Shown: piece by piece, positions 50,908-62,800 of the stretch
How positions within the stretch are numbered: the stretch's first letter is position 1
Layout of the letters: the number at the start of each line of letters is the position of its first letter
NCBI GenBank assembly: GCA_008933995.1
Contig: WARS01000015.1
Location: 8,814,861 to 8,878,860, forward strand
Length of the DNA stretch: 64,000 bases
Direction of reading: 5' to 3'
Origin: Datnioides undecimradiatus
Lineage: Eukaryota; Chordata; Actinopteri; Lobotiformes; Datnioididae
The notes under the pieces: model-generated
Told to the model about the DNA's origin: nothing
Database searches by the model: none
What the model saw: the letters and a program-made list of their open reading frames with translations, nothing else
Program-made: the position numbers and the translations under genes

Positions 50908-52851
50908 TTTTCTCTTACATATGAAGTAATTTCACATGTGGGAGATATGAATGATATCAATATCTTAAAATCAAATTCTCTTCAAAAAGGGGTGAAGTGT
51001 ACTTCCTAAAATGTCCCAAATACCTTTAAGCCAAATAAAATGTTTCACATTTGGATAGAAAAATGTGGGAAATATGAAGGTAGGAAGACTGGGAATCTTT
51101 GACCTTTAGCATGTAAGTGGTTACCAAACAGTGCTGTACCGTCAACTGGTGGGCAGTGGATGGCTATATGCATACAATCCAGTCATTCATCAAGCAGAAA
51201 AAATAGTTTCCCCTCACAGGCAATGTATTTGCCATGTTCTTTTGCCCCGTCTGTATTTAGAGAGGGGTGGTTTGTGTACTATAAGGTGTAACAGTTTCAC
51301 TTACAGCACCAGAAAGAACCTTCTGAACTTCCTCCCTTGGGCAGGAGTGCTTAAATGTACATGTGTAGTGCACATGTGTGTTTTAGTGAGCATTTTGTCA
51401 ACACGCTTGCGAGTGTGTGTATGTGTATGGGTATTTATGTGTAAGAGCCGAAATAGCTCTAATGTGTCAAGTGTCACTCATTGCTGAGTCAGGCCACAGA
51501 TCTCCACAGTGGAAGAGACCCCAAATTACAAGTGCACACTGAACCACAAACCCAGAGCTGAAAATGCACCAAAGTGAACACAATGTCCACATTACATCAT
51601 GTTGACTGTCCTAATGGTTTATGCAACATGCAATCATGGCACTAAAGATACTTAAAAAGCCAAACAGTGTTTTTATGAATATCAGGTGGTCACCTTCTTT
51701 TGGAGACAAGATTAAGAGAAAACGTTCTTTCTCCTCCTTCATCACTGAAGCCACATGAGGAGGTTTTTTTTCTTTTCTTTTTTTTTTTTTTTTTTTTTTA
51801 CATATGGGGCCTTGTGGGGTTACAGCACACATTCAGTTCTGTGTAATCTATTTACACAGTGTATTTCTACCATATCCCATTTCTTCTGAGTTATTCCAGC
51901 TATTCCAGTTGGAGTATCATGCGCTGAGCAGCAGCTGTACTGAATGACACTTTCTCTTTGCAGCCGTGACTAGTTCTCACAGGCTGAGGCTGGAACTGAG
52001 GCCGTCAGTGCAGTTGCAAAATGACCAAAGGCTGAAGCAGCGAGTGAAAGGAGAAGGAGTGGGGACTGATGGCTGATTGGAAGGGGGAAGGGTGGGTGGA
52101 GGGGCTGCTTTTCACAGTGAGCTGAAGCCAGAATGGTTGAAGGGGGAAGGATTGGGAGCTAGACTGGCTGAGGTCAGATTTAAAAGCATGGAGGAAGAAT
52201 GGAGGAAGAGGGTGCACAAAGCATCAATTTTGCAGGTTCAGGTCTTTCTGTGGGGAACACATTTGAAAGGATCTGGGCTGACACTGATAAAGTTGTGGTT
52301 AACTATTGACTCCTGACGAACTGATAAGGTGTTGGACTTGTCACACACTCTTTTGGCCCAGTGACATGAGAAATAGAGCAAAGGGAAGTTGATTCAACAA
52401 CCCAGTGTGTTCTTCTTGAAGTGAGACTTTTTGCATTGCAACCTGCATTGCAATTGTGTTGTTATATGCTGATTGCTGGTGATCGTACCTAATTACACTG
52501 TGTCGTTGCACATTCAAGTGTGCGTGTATTTACAGAGCTTTACCTGGATGAAGTGAACCGTGTTGTTAGATCATTAAAATGATGTGTGCAAACACCTGCA
52601 GAGCCAACGTTAACCCACCTCTTTTTCTCCCTGAATCTTGAAACACACTCTGTTTTCTGAGTTGTCTCACTCTCTCTGCTCCTGTTAAAGGGGGACTCTC
52701 TGTGCCACTGCTGCCCCCTGTTTACCTCCACCCCTTCCTCTGGTCCAATCACAGCTCAGGCTGAAGAAGACATTCTGCTGAAACTGTCCATTCTTTGTGG
52801 ATTTGTAGGCCACAGAAAGTTAAATGGGGAGGGAGCTACTGAGTGAATGAA

Positions 52852-52855
<4 letters not shown>

Positions 52856-52887
<32 letters not shown>
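52856..52887. repeat. (GA)n microsatellite
   Basis: About 15 GA units in intergenic DNA. Confidence 0.95.
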
Positions 52888-52888
<1 letters not shown>

Positions 52889-55600
52889 ACTCTGTGACCT
52901 TATAAACTTGCTGTAGTCTTTGAAGGCTTGTTTCTTATCTCTCTAATCGTGAATAAAGACACCGGCTGTAATCTAAGAAGTAGCATGAGTTTGCAGTTAA
53001 CGTTGTTGTGACCTACTTTTTCTTTAGCAAAAGTTTAAAAATTGACCAAACAAAAAGAAAGAAATAAAAATGATACAATGCGATACTACTTTTAGACACA
53101 AGAGGGCATAACAGCATAATCTCTTTATTAATGCATTTTCCCTCTGATGTACAAGCTGAGCTGGAACCTGAACGAATAACTGGAGTAACTCCACTGTAAC
53201 GCTTCTGAACAAGTTTGATCAGTATTGGAACAATGTGAATGACATGTTGTGGCTGTTAGTCATCACGTCTTAATCCAGTCACATCCATCATCTTCAAATG
53301 AGGGTGCATTTCTTAGAAGAATGGTGTTCATCCTTTATAAAAGCCTGAGCAGTTTTGCGGGCTCGTGATGGCAACACCTGTACAATGACATTTAATGTTA
53401 ATGTATCAGGATGTCCACACAGAAAACTGACTCTGGGAAAGCCTCAACCTCCCAAATGTCAGACAGGGGCCACTGACATGTTTATGAAAAGAAGTGAAAA
53501 TGTGTTTAATTGTGCTTAGCTTGATGTTTGCAGGCACTAAAAAGCAAAAGGAACACAAAAATCTTCAACAGCTACTAAGAACTGCAGCATGTTAAGTGTA
53601 TACAAAGTTTATTAGAACTGGCTCCCTGCCCTCTTGTCATATTCCCTTTGATTCATCAGCTACATAGAAATTTGTATTTCAGTTATCATAACAATCAACC
53701 ATGAGAAACATGAATTAAATGATAAATCTTTTCAACACAGATACAGCAACTTTTCCACTACATAATTTTTGTAAAGAGAGGTTTGAACCAACCTACTTGT
53801 ATTTCACTGTAATAAAGTACCCGTGCAGCTTTTCATTACCTTCCTCTTTTCATCAGCTCTTGGCTAGCGGACACTGGATCTTATCTTAAAACTGCTCCTT
53901 CTAATCTGGCTGCACAGAAAACTGAAGTGCTGCACCCTGTCACTACTTGAATGTACATAAAAAGCTAATCAGTGCAGGAGGATATATCATCGAATATTAG
54001 CCAGATGGGTCCAATAAAGTCTTGGCCTTTTATATGTTGTATGAAGATGATGTAGCTACAAAACTATGGTCTCCTTGTGTCCTTGTGTGCATTTTCTGTA
54101 TTCTGCATTACGTAAAAGAAGGAACATTATGAAGATCATGCTTGAGGAATGAGCCTTCACATATCAGACTGTTAGCTGGTTTGTGCATGCTGTTTCTCTT
54201 TCGTTTGTTAGCAACCACAGACGTGTTATCCAAACACAATTCACAAATTCACCTGCATCCAAATTTTCTGTTTATTTTGGCAGAAGTGTCGCTGTTGATG
54301 CTAGCTCAGTTTGAATGCCTAATGTGAGTCAGGAGATGATGCTGTGTTTCTGTTCATTTCCTGCATCTCCAGGTTGATTAATATGTTGAGATTAGTGGAA
54401 GAAGGTTTGTCAGATAAATTCAGTTAGGATAAGCAAAGAGTCAAAATATTTGTAGAGCTAATGGTGAGCCAAAGTACCCAAAGTACAAAATCACCTTATA
54501 AGATGATCTCTAGTTTATGTATTTGAGTGCACACACATGAGTCAGATTGTAATAGCCCTGCAGTTTTTGTTTTCTGGATGAAATGAGATCCATCAGGGTG
54601 AACCTGTGTCATTTTCTTTCTTATACAGTCAAGACTTTACTCATGCTGGGCTTGTCCCAGCAGGGTGTGCATACCCTTTTTGGGTGACATAACTCATCTG
54701 CTATGCTCTTCTTTCCTGTGTTTATGTGATCCAAAGTCTTTGTGTCACCTAATGTCATACCTTATTTCTGTCTCATGCGTGTCCCACTGTGACCTCATGT
54801 CCAACATCAAACTGTACACTGCTGGGAAATCCCCCCAGAACAAAAAAGAAGATGATGGATTCTCCTGTTTTCTAAATGCCAGCGCTCTGACCACACTGCT
54901 GCCTACTGTATGTTTATGTTTACCTCACTGGACTGAGGCATTTTAACCCCTAATTAACTGGATTCTTTCTTCAGGGATTGGTAATGAGTGTGTGAGAGAG
55001 AACAACATGAATTAAAGGTATTTTAAAAAGGGTATAAACTGATCAAGGTAGAGCTTCACTTAGTGTGTAAAAGGCCTTGAGTCAAATTACAGACAGTGTT
55101 GAGGCTGATGTTTCCTCAGTTTTTTTTCAGGTGGTTTCAGGTTCCGCAGCTTTGAAATGCTGTGAAAAATATTATATCTTCTCTTGAAGCCCCACACAGT
55201 CACCAGAGAAAAGGGGAAGAAAGAAGTCGTAAACACAATACTGGGACTTTTTTCTTGACCTTTTCAGTAAACAGTTGTTATTACATCCAGGAGAGATTTT
55301 GGGCCATGTGTATGACCTGAGGGAAATATCTGTCTCATTAGTGGCCAGTTCCACTACGTTCACAAAGAATAGTTGCTAACTTTGTATGTAATCATTTTGG
55401 AGCTGAAAACATGCCTGCTCAGCGTGAAAACAAAGTCCATAGGAGCTGTAAGAATTAACTGAAGAACAAGAGAGAACTAAACCAGAGTCAAAAATCACCA
55501 CAATCTCATTTTCGTTGATTAGAATAAGTTATGACTTAAACAACTCAGAACACACCAATACAGGCTCAATTGGAGACTTTCATCATATTCTTAAACTTGG

Positions 55601-56040
55601 TGTCAGGGTTTTGATGTTGAGTTCTTCTTTTATTTCCTGTTTTATTTTGAAAAGTGTTCCCCTTGTGTGTTTCTGTGTACTTGCTTCCTGTTTCTTGATT
55701 AGTTGATTGGTCTCACCTGTGTCTCGTTTTCCTGCCCTCACCTGTCTATTTAAGTTATGCCATTGCCTTTGTTTTCTGTTGGTGCATTGCTAGATTAGAG
55801 TCCATGTTCTTGCTCTGTTAGCTTCCATGTCCCTTCCTTGATTCCTTGTGCTTGTTCATAGAGGTTTTTTTTTAATTTCTGGTTTTTGCATTTTTGGTTT
55901 TTGGATTTTTTCTTGCCATGTCTTGTTCGGACTGACTACCTGGATTTTGACCCTGCCTGCCTTGACCATCTGTTGAACGATCTTTTGTGTCCTTGTCCCT
56001 GCCTGCATCTGGGTCCTGCTCTCCCCTCGTAACCTAGCCC
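55601..56040. repeat. Dispersed repeat relic, class uncertain
   Basis: A T- and C-rich block with the wording TGATTGGTCTCACCTGTGTC, CACCTGTCTATTTAAG, then CCTGCCTGCCTTGACC and CTGCATCTGGGTCCTGCTCT. It ends CCCCTCGTAAC. This vocabulary recurs in a very common interspersed repeat of teleost genomes. The internal TATTTAAG and the polarised layout suggest a retroelement-derived sequence, but I cannot assign a family. The boundaries are approximate. Confidence 0.5.
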
Positions 56041-56101
56041 TGAAAATTGGACAAATCACTCTTAAAGCACAAAAGAGGTATTTTCATCCTTGTCCTTTAC
56101 A

Positions 56102-56410
56102 CCAGTGGTTCCCAACATTTCTGGCTTGAAACCCTTAAAATAAAGAAGTGTCTACTGGTGAACCCTGGTCTCAGGATTCTGTAGTAGCTAAGAGTTTTCA
56201 AATTTTGTAATTTAACTAGTAAGAGGTAAAACAATAAAAACCATGAACACTGACCAAAACCTCACAAATATATGAGCTTTGAGAAATGTCCACACAAATG
56301 AAGACAAATGCTGAAGCCTTCTTTTTCCTATCCCTTTAATCTTTTTGACAAATGCTTCAGATTTTCCTTTTAGACCCCTGGAGGGGTCCCAACCCCCATA
56401 ATGTTACTTT
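56102..56410. mobile_element. Possible hAT-type non-autonomous element relic
   Basis: It begins with CAGTGGTTCCCAACATTT, which resembles the CAGTGGTTCCCAACC terminal inverted repeat of many vertebrate hAT-derived elements, followed by the typical text about 'gaaaccctt' and 'gaggggtcccaaccccc'. The opposite terminal repeat was not found, so the element is truncated or diverged and the right edge is a guess. Confidence 0.45.
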
Positions 56411-58500
56411 GTCCACCCTTACAATTAAAACACAATGGTTTTGGAAACTTAGATTGCACCACTTACATCTTATTTCATAATTATGACATGATTTGTCTAT
56501 TGGTAGTTTCAGAATCAGCGCAACTGTATATTTAAAGCCCTGCTGTAGTTAACACAATCATACCAGCCCTTATTTTCGCACACAAACATACAGTGTACAC
56601 ACACGCACCAGGAATGGCATCATAGCATCATCTCAGCACAGAGACTAACTTCCTTGCCACGGCCGCTAACCATCAAACCCAGCCATCTCCCTCAATGTCT
56701 CTTAAGTTCTGTCTGCATTTCCCATGGTGTTGCTTTGCAGCTGAGAACATCTTCTAGCCTGTCAGACCGGAGGTCTGTCTTGACCACATTTATCTATTTA
56801 CAGACATCTGTGCCTCCCACTGTGTTTTCACCCGGACAACACACACACAGACAGATCTGGTGTGGAAAGAGGAAGTCATGAAGGCAGGGTTCAACCAAAT
56901 GATACAGTGTAGAAGTGAGGCGCCTTGCAACGAGGAGACAAACTGTAGAGTCTGAATGCCAGGAGGGCGACGTGAAGGCCTGCGCTCCACAAACTCCTAC
57001 TGCAGCATCCTGGAGAGGAAATGAGAGCTGGCGCTAACAGGGTGGGAAGAGGAGTTGATGGTTGTTTTTTTTTTAGGTTTTGTATACAGCTTGTTTAAAA
57101 TAACAGAAACAGTATGCAATGAAAAGGCAGTAAATAACAGTGTGGTAAAACTCATAATGTTTGATTGCACAGTCACAAATACTACAAATTAAGGGGAATT
57201 GGATTGGCGTCACCAATGCTGACACAATATGGGGTCTTTGCTTATCATCTTTCCTGATTGTTTAAACAAAAACTGTACAGGATGAGCATCACTAAACTGT
57301 CACTTACTGCTGAGATACTGGAGTGTGTTTTAAAATATTTATGCTACTTTGTCCAACCGCATACATGACACATGTAAACAAACAGATGCTTGTGAAGAAA
57401 GGTGCTGTGGAAGGATGAGGATGTCCAACAAGCCAAAGTCACTTTTACTGAGAAGACTGAAAAACATCAAGATGCATCAAGATGAAATGTAACATTTACA
57501 CAGTCAGGAAACACGAGTGTCTGGCACTGAGCAGCACACAAGCTGCTTTTACTCACAGTAACGTAACATAACAGCTCCTCCAGTGGCTGAGGCGTGTTTA
57601 TTGGATTTGGAAACATATTCTCTGTTGAAATATCTAAACAAAGAGACTGAAGACATGAAGCTGAACACGTGCAAGAACTCATAAAGGCAAAGTTTGAGGA
57701 CCTATCTACCACTTCCAGGGAAAATTCACAAAAGCAGCTGTCACTGGTATATCTGTAGCCATGCTTTAAATGATGATCAAGGCTAATTATAGGACTATAT
57801 TTCCTACACGTATGCAGCTAGCAGAGCTTTTCACAGGTCATAAGAGACTGTGGGGCTCTTGATGCTGTTAGCTGACTGCTACGTGATGAGGTACAGAGTG
57901 ACATCAGGAGATAATCCTGACAGTCATATGTAGTTTTAAACTAGATTTACAGACAAACAGGAATATATATCTTCAACATTATTTTAGAGCAGCAACCCTA
58001 GAAAAGACTATTCCTGCATCATGAATAAAATGAAAGCGTGAATTTGTTTTTTCTAACCTGTCCGTAAACGATTCCTCTAATACCTACTGTGTTGAAACTC
58101 TGGTGGCTGTTAACAGAAATGTGCAAAGCCGACATGAATCTACATGGACTTCCTCCTGCAATTTATAACCGTCACCATTTCAGTTTGCTTACAAGCCCCA
58201 CGGTCCTTCAACACATGCAGTTGAGGCCCAGTGTCATTCATTGCGCCCTGCTGCGGTGTATTCCCCTCCCTAAACTGTTCACATGGTCCCAGAGTGACAG
58301 TCTTCCCTGAGTTGTCACAGTTCCACAGACCACAGTGTAATAAGTGTGGTTTATGTCTCGAGCTGTGCTCACTGAGTGAGAAGGGAGGAAAGAACAGGAG
58401 GAGACACAGCGTGTCTTTTTTTGGCCTTTTTTTGCATTTGTTTCATGAGTTTCATGAGATGACTGATATGAATGGCCTGTACAGCAAATAAAAGATACTG

Positions 58501-58830
58501 CTAGCAGCTCGTTAGCTTAGCTTAGCACAAAGACTGGGAATAAAGGGAGACAACTAGACTGAGTCTACCCAAGGGTAAAATGCAGCTCTAAAACTGGAAT
58601 ACTGGATAAACTTGTTTTATCTTGTTTATTTTATCTATTCACAAGCCAAAGTGTAAAAGTTGTGGTTCTACTGGGTGTTTTTGCTATTTCTTATTTAATG
58701 GATGACATGAACCAAACTGTTTCCTCCCGACATGAGAGTGATGCCAGTCCTCTCAAACAACTCTTGACAAAAAAAGGAGGATTTTTCAAAAAGGAGTTTT
58801 TTTTACAAAACGTTAAACTATTCCTTTAAA
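58501..58830. repeat. Common fish interspersed repeat (GTTAGCTTAGCTTAGC type)
   Basis: The segment contains GTTAGCTTAGCTTAGCACAAAGACTGG, a middle part with AAGTGTAAAAGTTGTGG, then GACATGAGAGTG and the end AAACTATTCCTTTAA. This order of words is that of a very abundant interspersed repeat in percomorph fish genomes. The copy is diverged, with an AAAAAAAGGAGG insertion-like stretch. Exact ends are uncertain. Confidence 0.7.
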
Positions 58831-59483
58831 GGTAAAGCCACAGATCCACAATAAAACAAAGTCCAGGATGGTTGTTGGCCTTTAAACCATTAAAATAACG
58901 CGGCGTTTGGACATTTTCCTTTTGCCGCCCTGTATGTGTATTTAGTTGAGACCAAGTCCTTCCAACTAACAAACACAGTAAGTCAACATCTCCCAAGTTT
59001 TTAAGAGTCAGACAGTCTTTAGGAGGTCCAAGCCTTGATCAAGTCTGAAGTCCTTATTTTTGTGTAGTAAGTCTAACTGGAGTCTACACCTCTATAGGTA
59101 ATCACCAGTCGTTGTTAACTAGTCGGCAGGAAGTACTCTGTAAAACCACACTGTAGATATACTCTATTGCCTGCAAGCGTCAGATTTTTACATGCATGAG
59201 TACTAACAGCAAAATTTATGTATATACGCAAACGTATGCTTTTTATTGCGCAGAATGGCTTATTTAAGAACAATTTATAGTACATTCATGATGAGTACGT
59301 CACTTTAATGTTGTAGCTGGTAAAGGTGGACTCTACTTCATTTACTGCCAGGTAATCTCATATATAAGGCTGTATCAAAATTATTTTTCTTAAGACATTG
59401 GTACATTAGTAATCTTAGTATGCAAAGTAACTAGTAACTTGTAGCGTTGAATCAAATTACTCAGAGCAAGGAAAAGAAAACGA

Positions 59484-59832
59484 GTGATTGAATCAGTCTC
59501 GACGCGTTCATGGGAAGAGAAACCAGGAACTCATCATCAACCTTCTCATCATCTCGGCAAACTTTTCTTCTTGGTCTTCTGGTCCCTCTCTGACAAACGG
59601 AGTGGGGGAAGGGAACAGGGAGAGGGAGGAGAGCAAAAAAGGAGAAAGGACGACGTCAGATGGAGGTGGGATGGCTTTCTGCGCGAGAGAAGGAAAGGAG
59701 AATAACGTCCTGGAGAAACGGAGACTCGGTGAATGAGCGTCTGGAAAGCTGGGCTGTCCCGGGAAAAGAAGCAGAGTTTCAAAAACAAAGGACAGCGTCT
59801 TCACTTGCGCCCGCCAGAGCTCCACACTCACC
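59484..59832 (+). other. Candidate non-coding first exon of a downstream gene
   Basis: A purine-rich stretch with locally raised CpG (GACGTCAGATGG, CTGCGCGAGAGAAGG, TGCGCCCGCCAGAG) ends CACACTCACC directly before GTAAGTAG, a near-consensus donor. No convincing ATG-initiated coding frame with family resemblance runs through it; the overlapping frames on both strands are short and of low complexity. The combination is typical of a 5' UTR exon and promoter of a + strand gene whose coding exons lie beyond the window. In mammals JMY and HOMER1 follow BHMT, but nothing in the sequence identifies the gene. Confidence 0.3.
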
Positions 59833-62800
59833 GTAAGTAGAAGGCAACACAACAAGGAGACTCAGCTAGGCTGTTTTAGATGCTGATTTCACACAAATCC
59901 TGCTTTCTGACATGTTTGAGTCCCGTTGCATTAAGTGTCACTGATGAAACTGATTTTCTTGGACGATTCACAGCTACACACACACACACACGCACACACA
60001 CACACAGACAATTCAAGAAGTATTTTTAGGTTCACGTTGCTCTAACTGAACTTATACATAGCAGCTTTTATTAGCAGTTAAAGTTTGCATGCTTCAACGA
60101 CTCTTCATCTTTACAGATACTGCTGAGGCAGCCACCTGAAGACAGTATGAATGATACTATTTTGACATTTTCTGGAGCAATGTGTAGACATTTACAACTG
60201 CAGCCATACTCTGATCACTTTGTGTATCCATGTACAAACATCTGGTAGCAGTTCATCATAGCACAGTGCCCATTAAAGAAATCACCTTCACAGGGAGGCA
60301 AACTACACATTATACAGCACCTTAGTATATACATTTTTTAAATTTCTTAATCTGTCGTTTACACATGTCGGCACAATTCTCCCCATCTCTTCCCTTCACT
60401 GCATCCCCATGTCCTTGAAGTGCAAGGAGGAGGTCCAGCTTATGTGTGAACCACCCATGGAGCTCTGAGCCAGATGCACACTGCGCTGAGAGGGGAAGTG
60501 GTGCTGCATCATAAACTAAACAAAACCAGGAAAACGCTCAGTGTTTATTCGAGCTGAGTTCAAGGGCAAACTGTAGTGAAGTGATGAGATCAGGGGATCA
60601 CGGCTGTCTTTCAGAAAGTACTGTTCACCAGCTGGCTTAACAAATAAATACTCAAAAACAGGAGTCAATCTATGATGCAGTTAAGCTGTAATTGTCCCCA
60701 GTGTGCCTGCTTCACCTGCCTACATTTCCTCAAATTAGTTTCGACAACTTTCAGATGAGTGCAAACTTGTTTCGTGTCAATGGATGGAGCAATGTGATGG
60801 CAAAAGCAAAAAGGAGAATTCCTTAAGTAGTGAAAAAACATTTTGTGTGTCCAGTGTCAAATTTATCCATTGAGGTTTATACCAGACAGTAGAGAGAAAG
60901 GTCACTTTGACTCCTCTGTGATTCATTTCATCCTGCATATGTGTTTTTAAACATGCACACCAGCTGAAAGTGGTAAGTTCAAGAAAAAGCTCAGTGACTT
61001 ATTAATAGTGTAATAAAAACCCCTCATACAAGTATTCTTGTATGTTTTCCTGTACCTATTGCCAGTTCTTGACATACTACCATAGTTTTTAGCTATATTC
61101 TCATATCCCTGCTAAGAGGCTGTGGTTCTCCACTAAATTCACGAGAGTGCTGAAATTACCTTGCAACTTGTAAAATATCCCTTACTGATCCTCTGTTGTG
61201 GTAAACTTTAAAGGCAGCTTGTCCCCCAAATTGATTAGACAACTGCTTTCACAGGCTTATTAGTATTCACGAGTCATCAGTCCATGAGAATTACACTGAT
61301 CCTCTAATGTACAGTCAGTAAGTGCCCCCTTGAAGCAAGAAAGTTCCTATTTTTCATCTTTGTTTTCTTAAGGCAGTGTGTTGCTTGTGATTTTGTGCCA
61401 ACTTAACTTGTTAATGCGGTGCTCAACAACTGACTGATGGGGGACATCTATGAATGCATCAACAAGACGATTTTGAACCCGTTTACAACCGTATTTCCAC
61501 CTTAAAGTGGAAAAAGGTTTTGATGGGTTTCAAATATCACAAGCCAGTTTCATAAGTTTTCACATTGAGGGGGATTCATGGAAGTGGCTAAACAAATCAA
61601 AACACCGATTTAATATATAACATATAAGCAACTGTAAGTCATTAGTTTACATGAATATACAGCCCTGAAGCCCGTCCAACATTGCTGTGAAGGGGACAGT
61701 GTAGATTTCTAAAGGAAAAGAAAAAAAGAAGTTTGTTTGTGCATCCATCATCTTTTCAGGAACAAATGAGACAGATGAAAAACTGAGGAGGGAGTAGAGG
61801 GAGGTTGTGTCATGCCTGTCTTTGTGTAAGTGAAATGTGAGGGTCACTGAGGGGCTTTGTGCCTCAGAAACCGTGGAGCCACTACAGAGTCAGCGTGGGG
61901 AGTGAGGGGCCTGAGTGTTGCACAGATTGAATAGTTTAGGGGCCACGGCGCCCTGTCTTTAAGAATGAGGGAGTGCATTCTGGGCCAACGGTGGCACGTC
62001 TTTGAGAGCTGAAGAGTGAGTGAGGGGGGCCAATGTCGGCACGTCTTTGTGCTGCCTTTGTTGAGTTGAGTTGCGCCAGATGAAGAGGGACCCTTTTTTT
62101 TCATATTCAGGCTTTTCGCACATACACACACAAACACACGCACATAAACGAGCCTGGCCGGTACTTTTCTCTGGGGAAGTCATGCGTTTTGATGCAATTA
62201 TACCCTGGACGAGTGAGCACAGGCTGGCACCTTTCATGGTTTATGGGTGTGTATTTGTTTTTGTGTTTGTGTGTCAGTAAAGTGGGCTGCATTGTTTCTG
62301 CACACTGTTGGAGGGCTTCTCGCTGTTGACTTGCTGTTTACATTTTGGGGCCTCACATTGTCATCGAAACCTCAGGCCCCCTAGTTGTATTTGAAAGCTT
62401 GGAGCTGCTGGCATTTCTTCATTCTTCATACACAGTTGGGGGAATAACATTTAATCGCTTTTACAGCTTGAATTGTTTTATAGTGTTTAATCAGGGTCTG
62501 TAAAATAAATCCAAACTAACTCCGGAGCGCTAAACATGCATTTGGTGGCCGCCATCACTCACTGGCTGACGTTATGAGACACAAGCTGTGGTGAATGCCT
62601 ATCCATGGGAAAGATTTTCTGCTCTTGCAGCTCTTTCATTCTGTGTTTATGGAGGGCTGCAAAAGCATTGGCTCACATGGTGATGGTTAACAAGAAAGAG
62701 TTATTGAAGAGAGCAGCTCGGGTTGTTTCATAATATCTGAGAAGATTGAGAAACCAAAGAAACCAAACTCATCTTTGGGCTTGTTCTCTTCTGTGTTTTG

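Larger units (their letters stand above)
48974..55600. other. Non-coding stretch upstream of bhmt copy 2
   Basis: I see no exon chain or family resemblance on either strand. It contains a CA microsatellite, a 35-bp near-palindrome at 50873-50907, a long T run (about 51770-51799) and a GA microsatellite. Isolated frames of 60-140 codons here lack codon bias and plausible splice sites. Regulatory elements for bhmt may lie near 48.9-49.5 kb, but I cannot identify one. Confidence 0.5.

Noticed and set aside
59508-59855. 115-codon minus-strand frame over the candidate first exon
   Set aside because: Low-complexity Ser/Pro/Phe translation of a purine-rich strand, with no family resemblance and no splice context.
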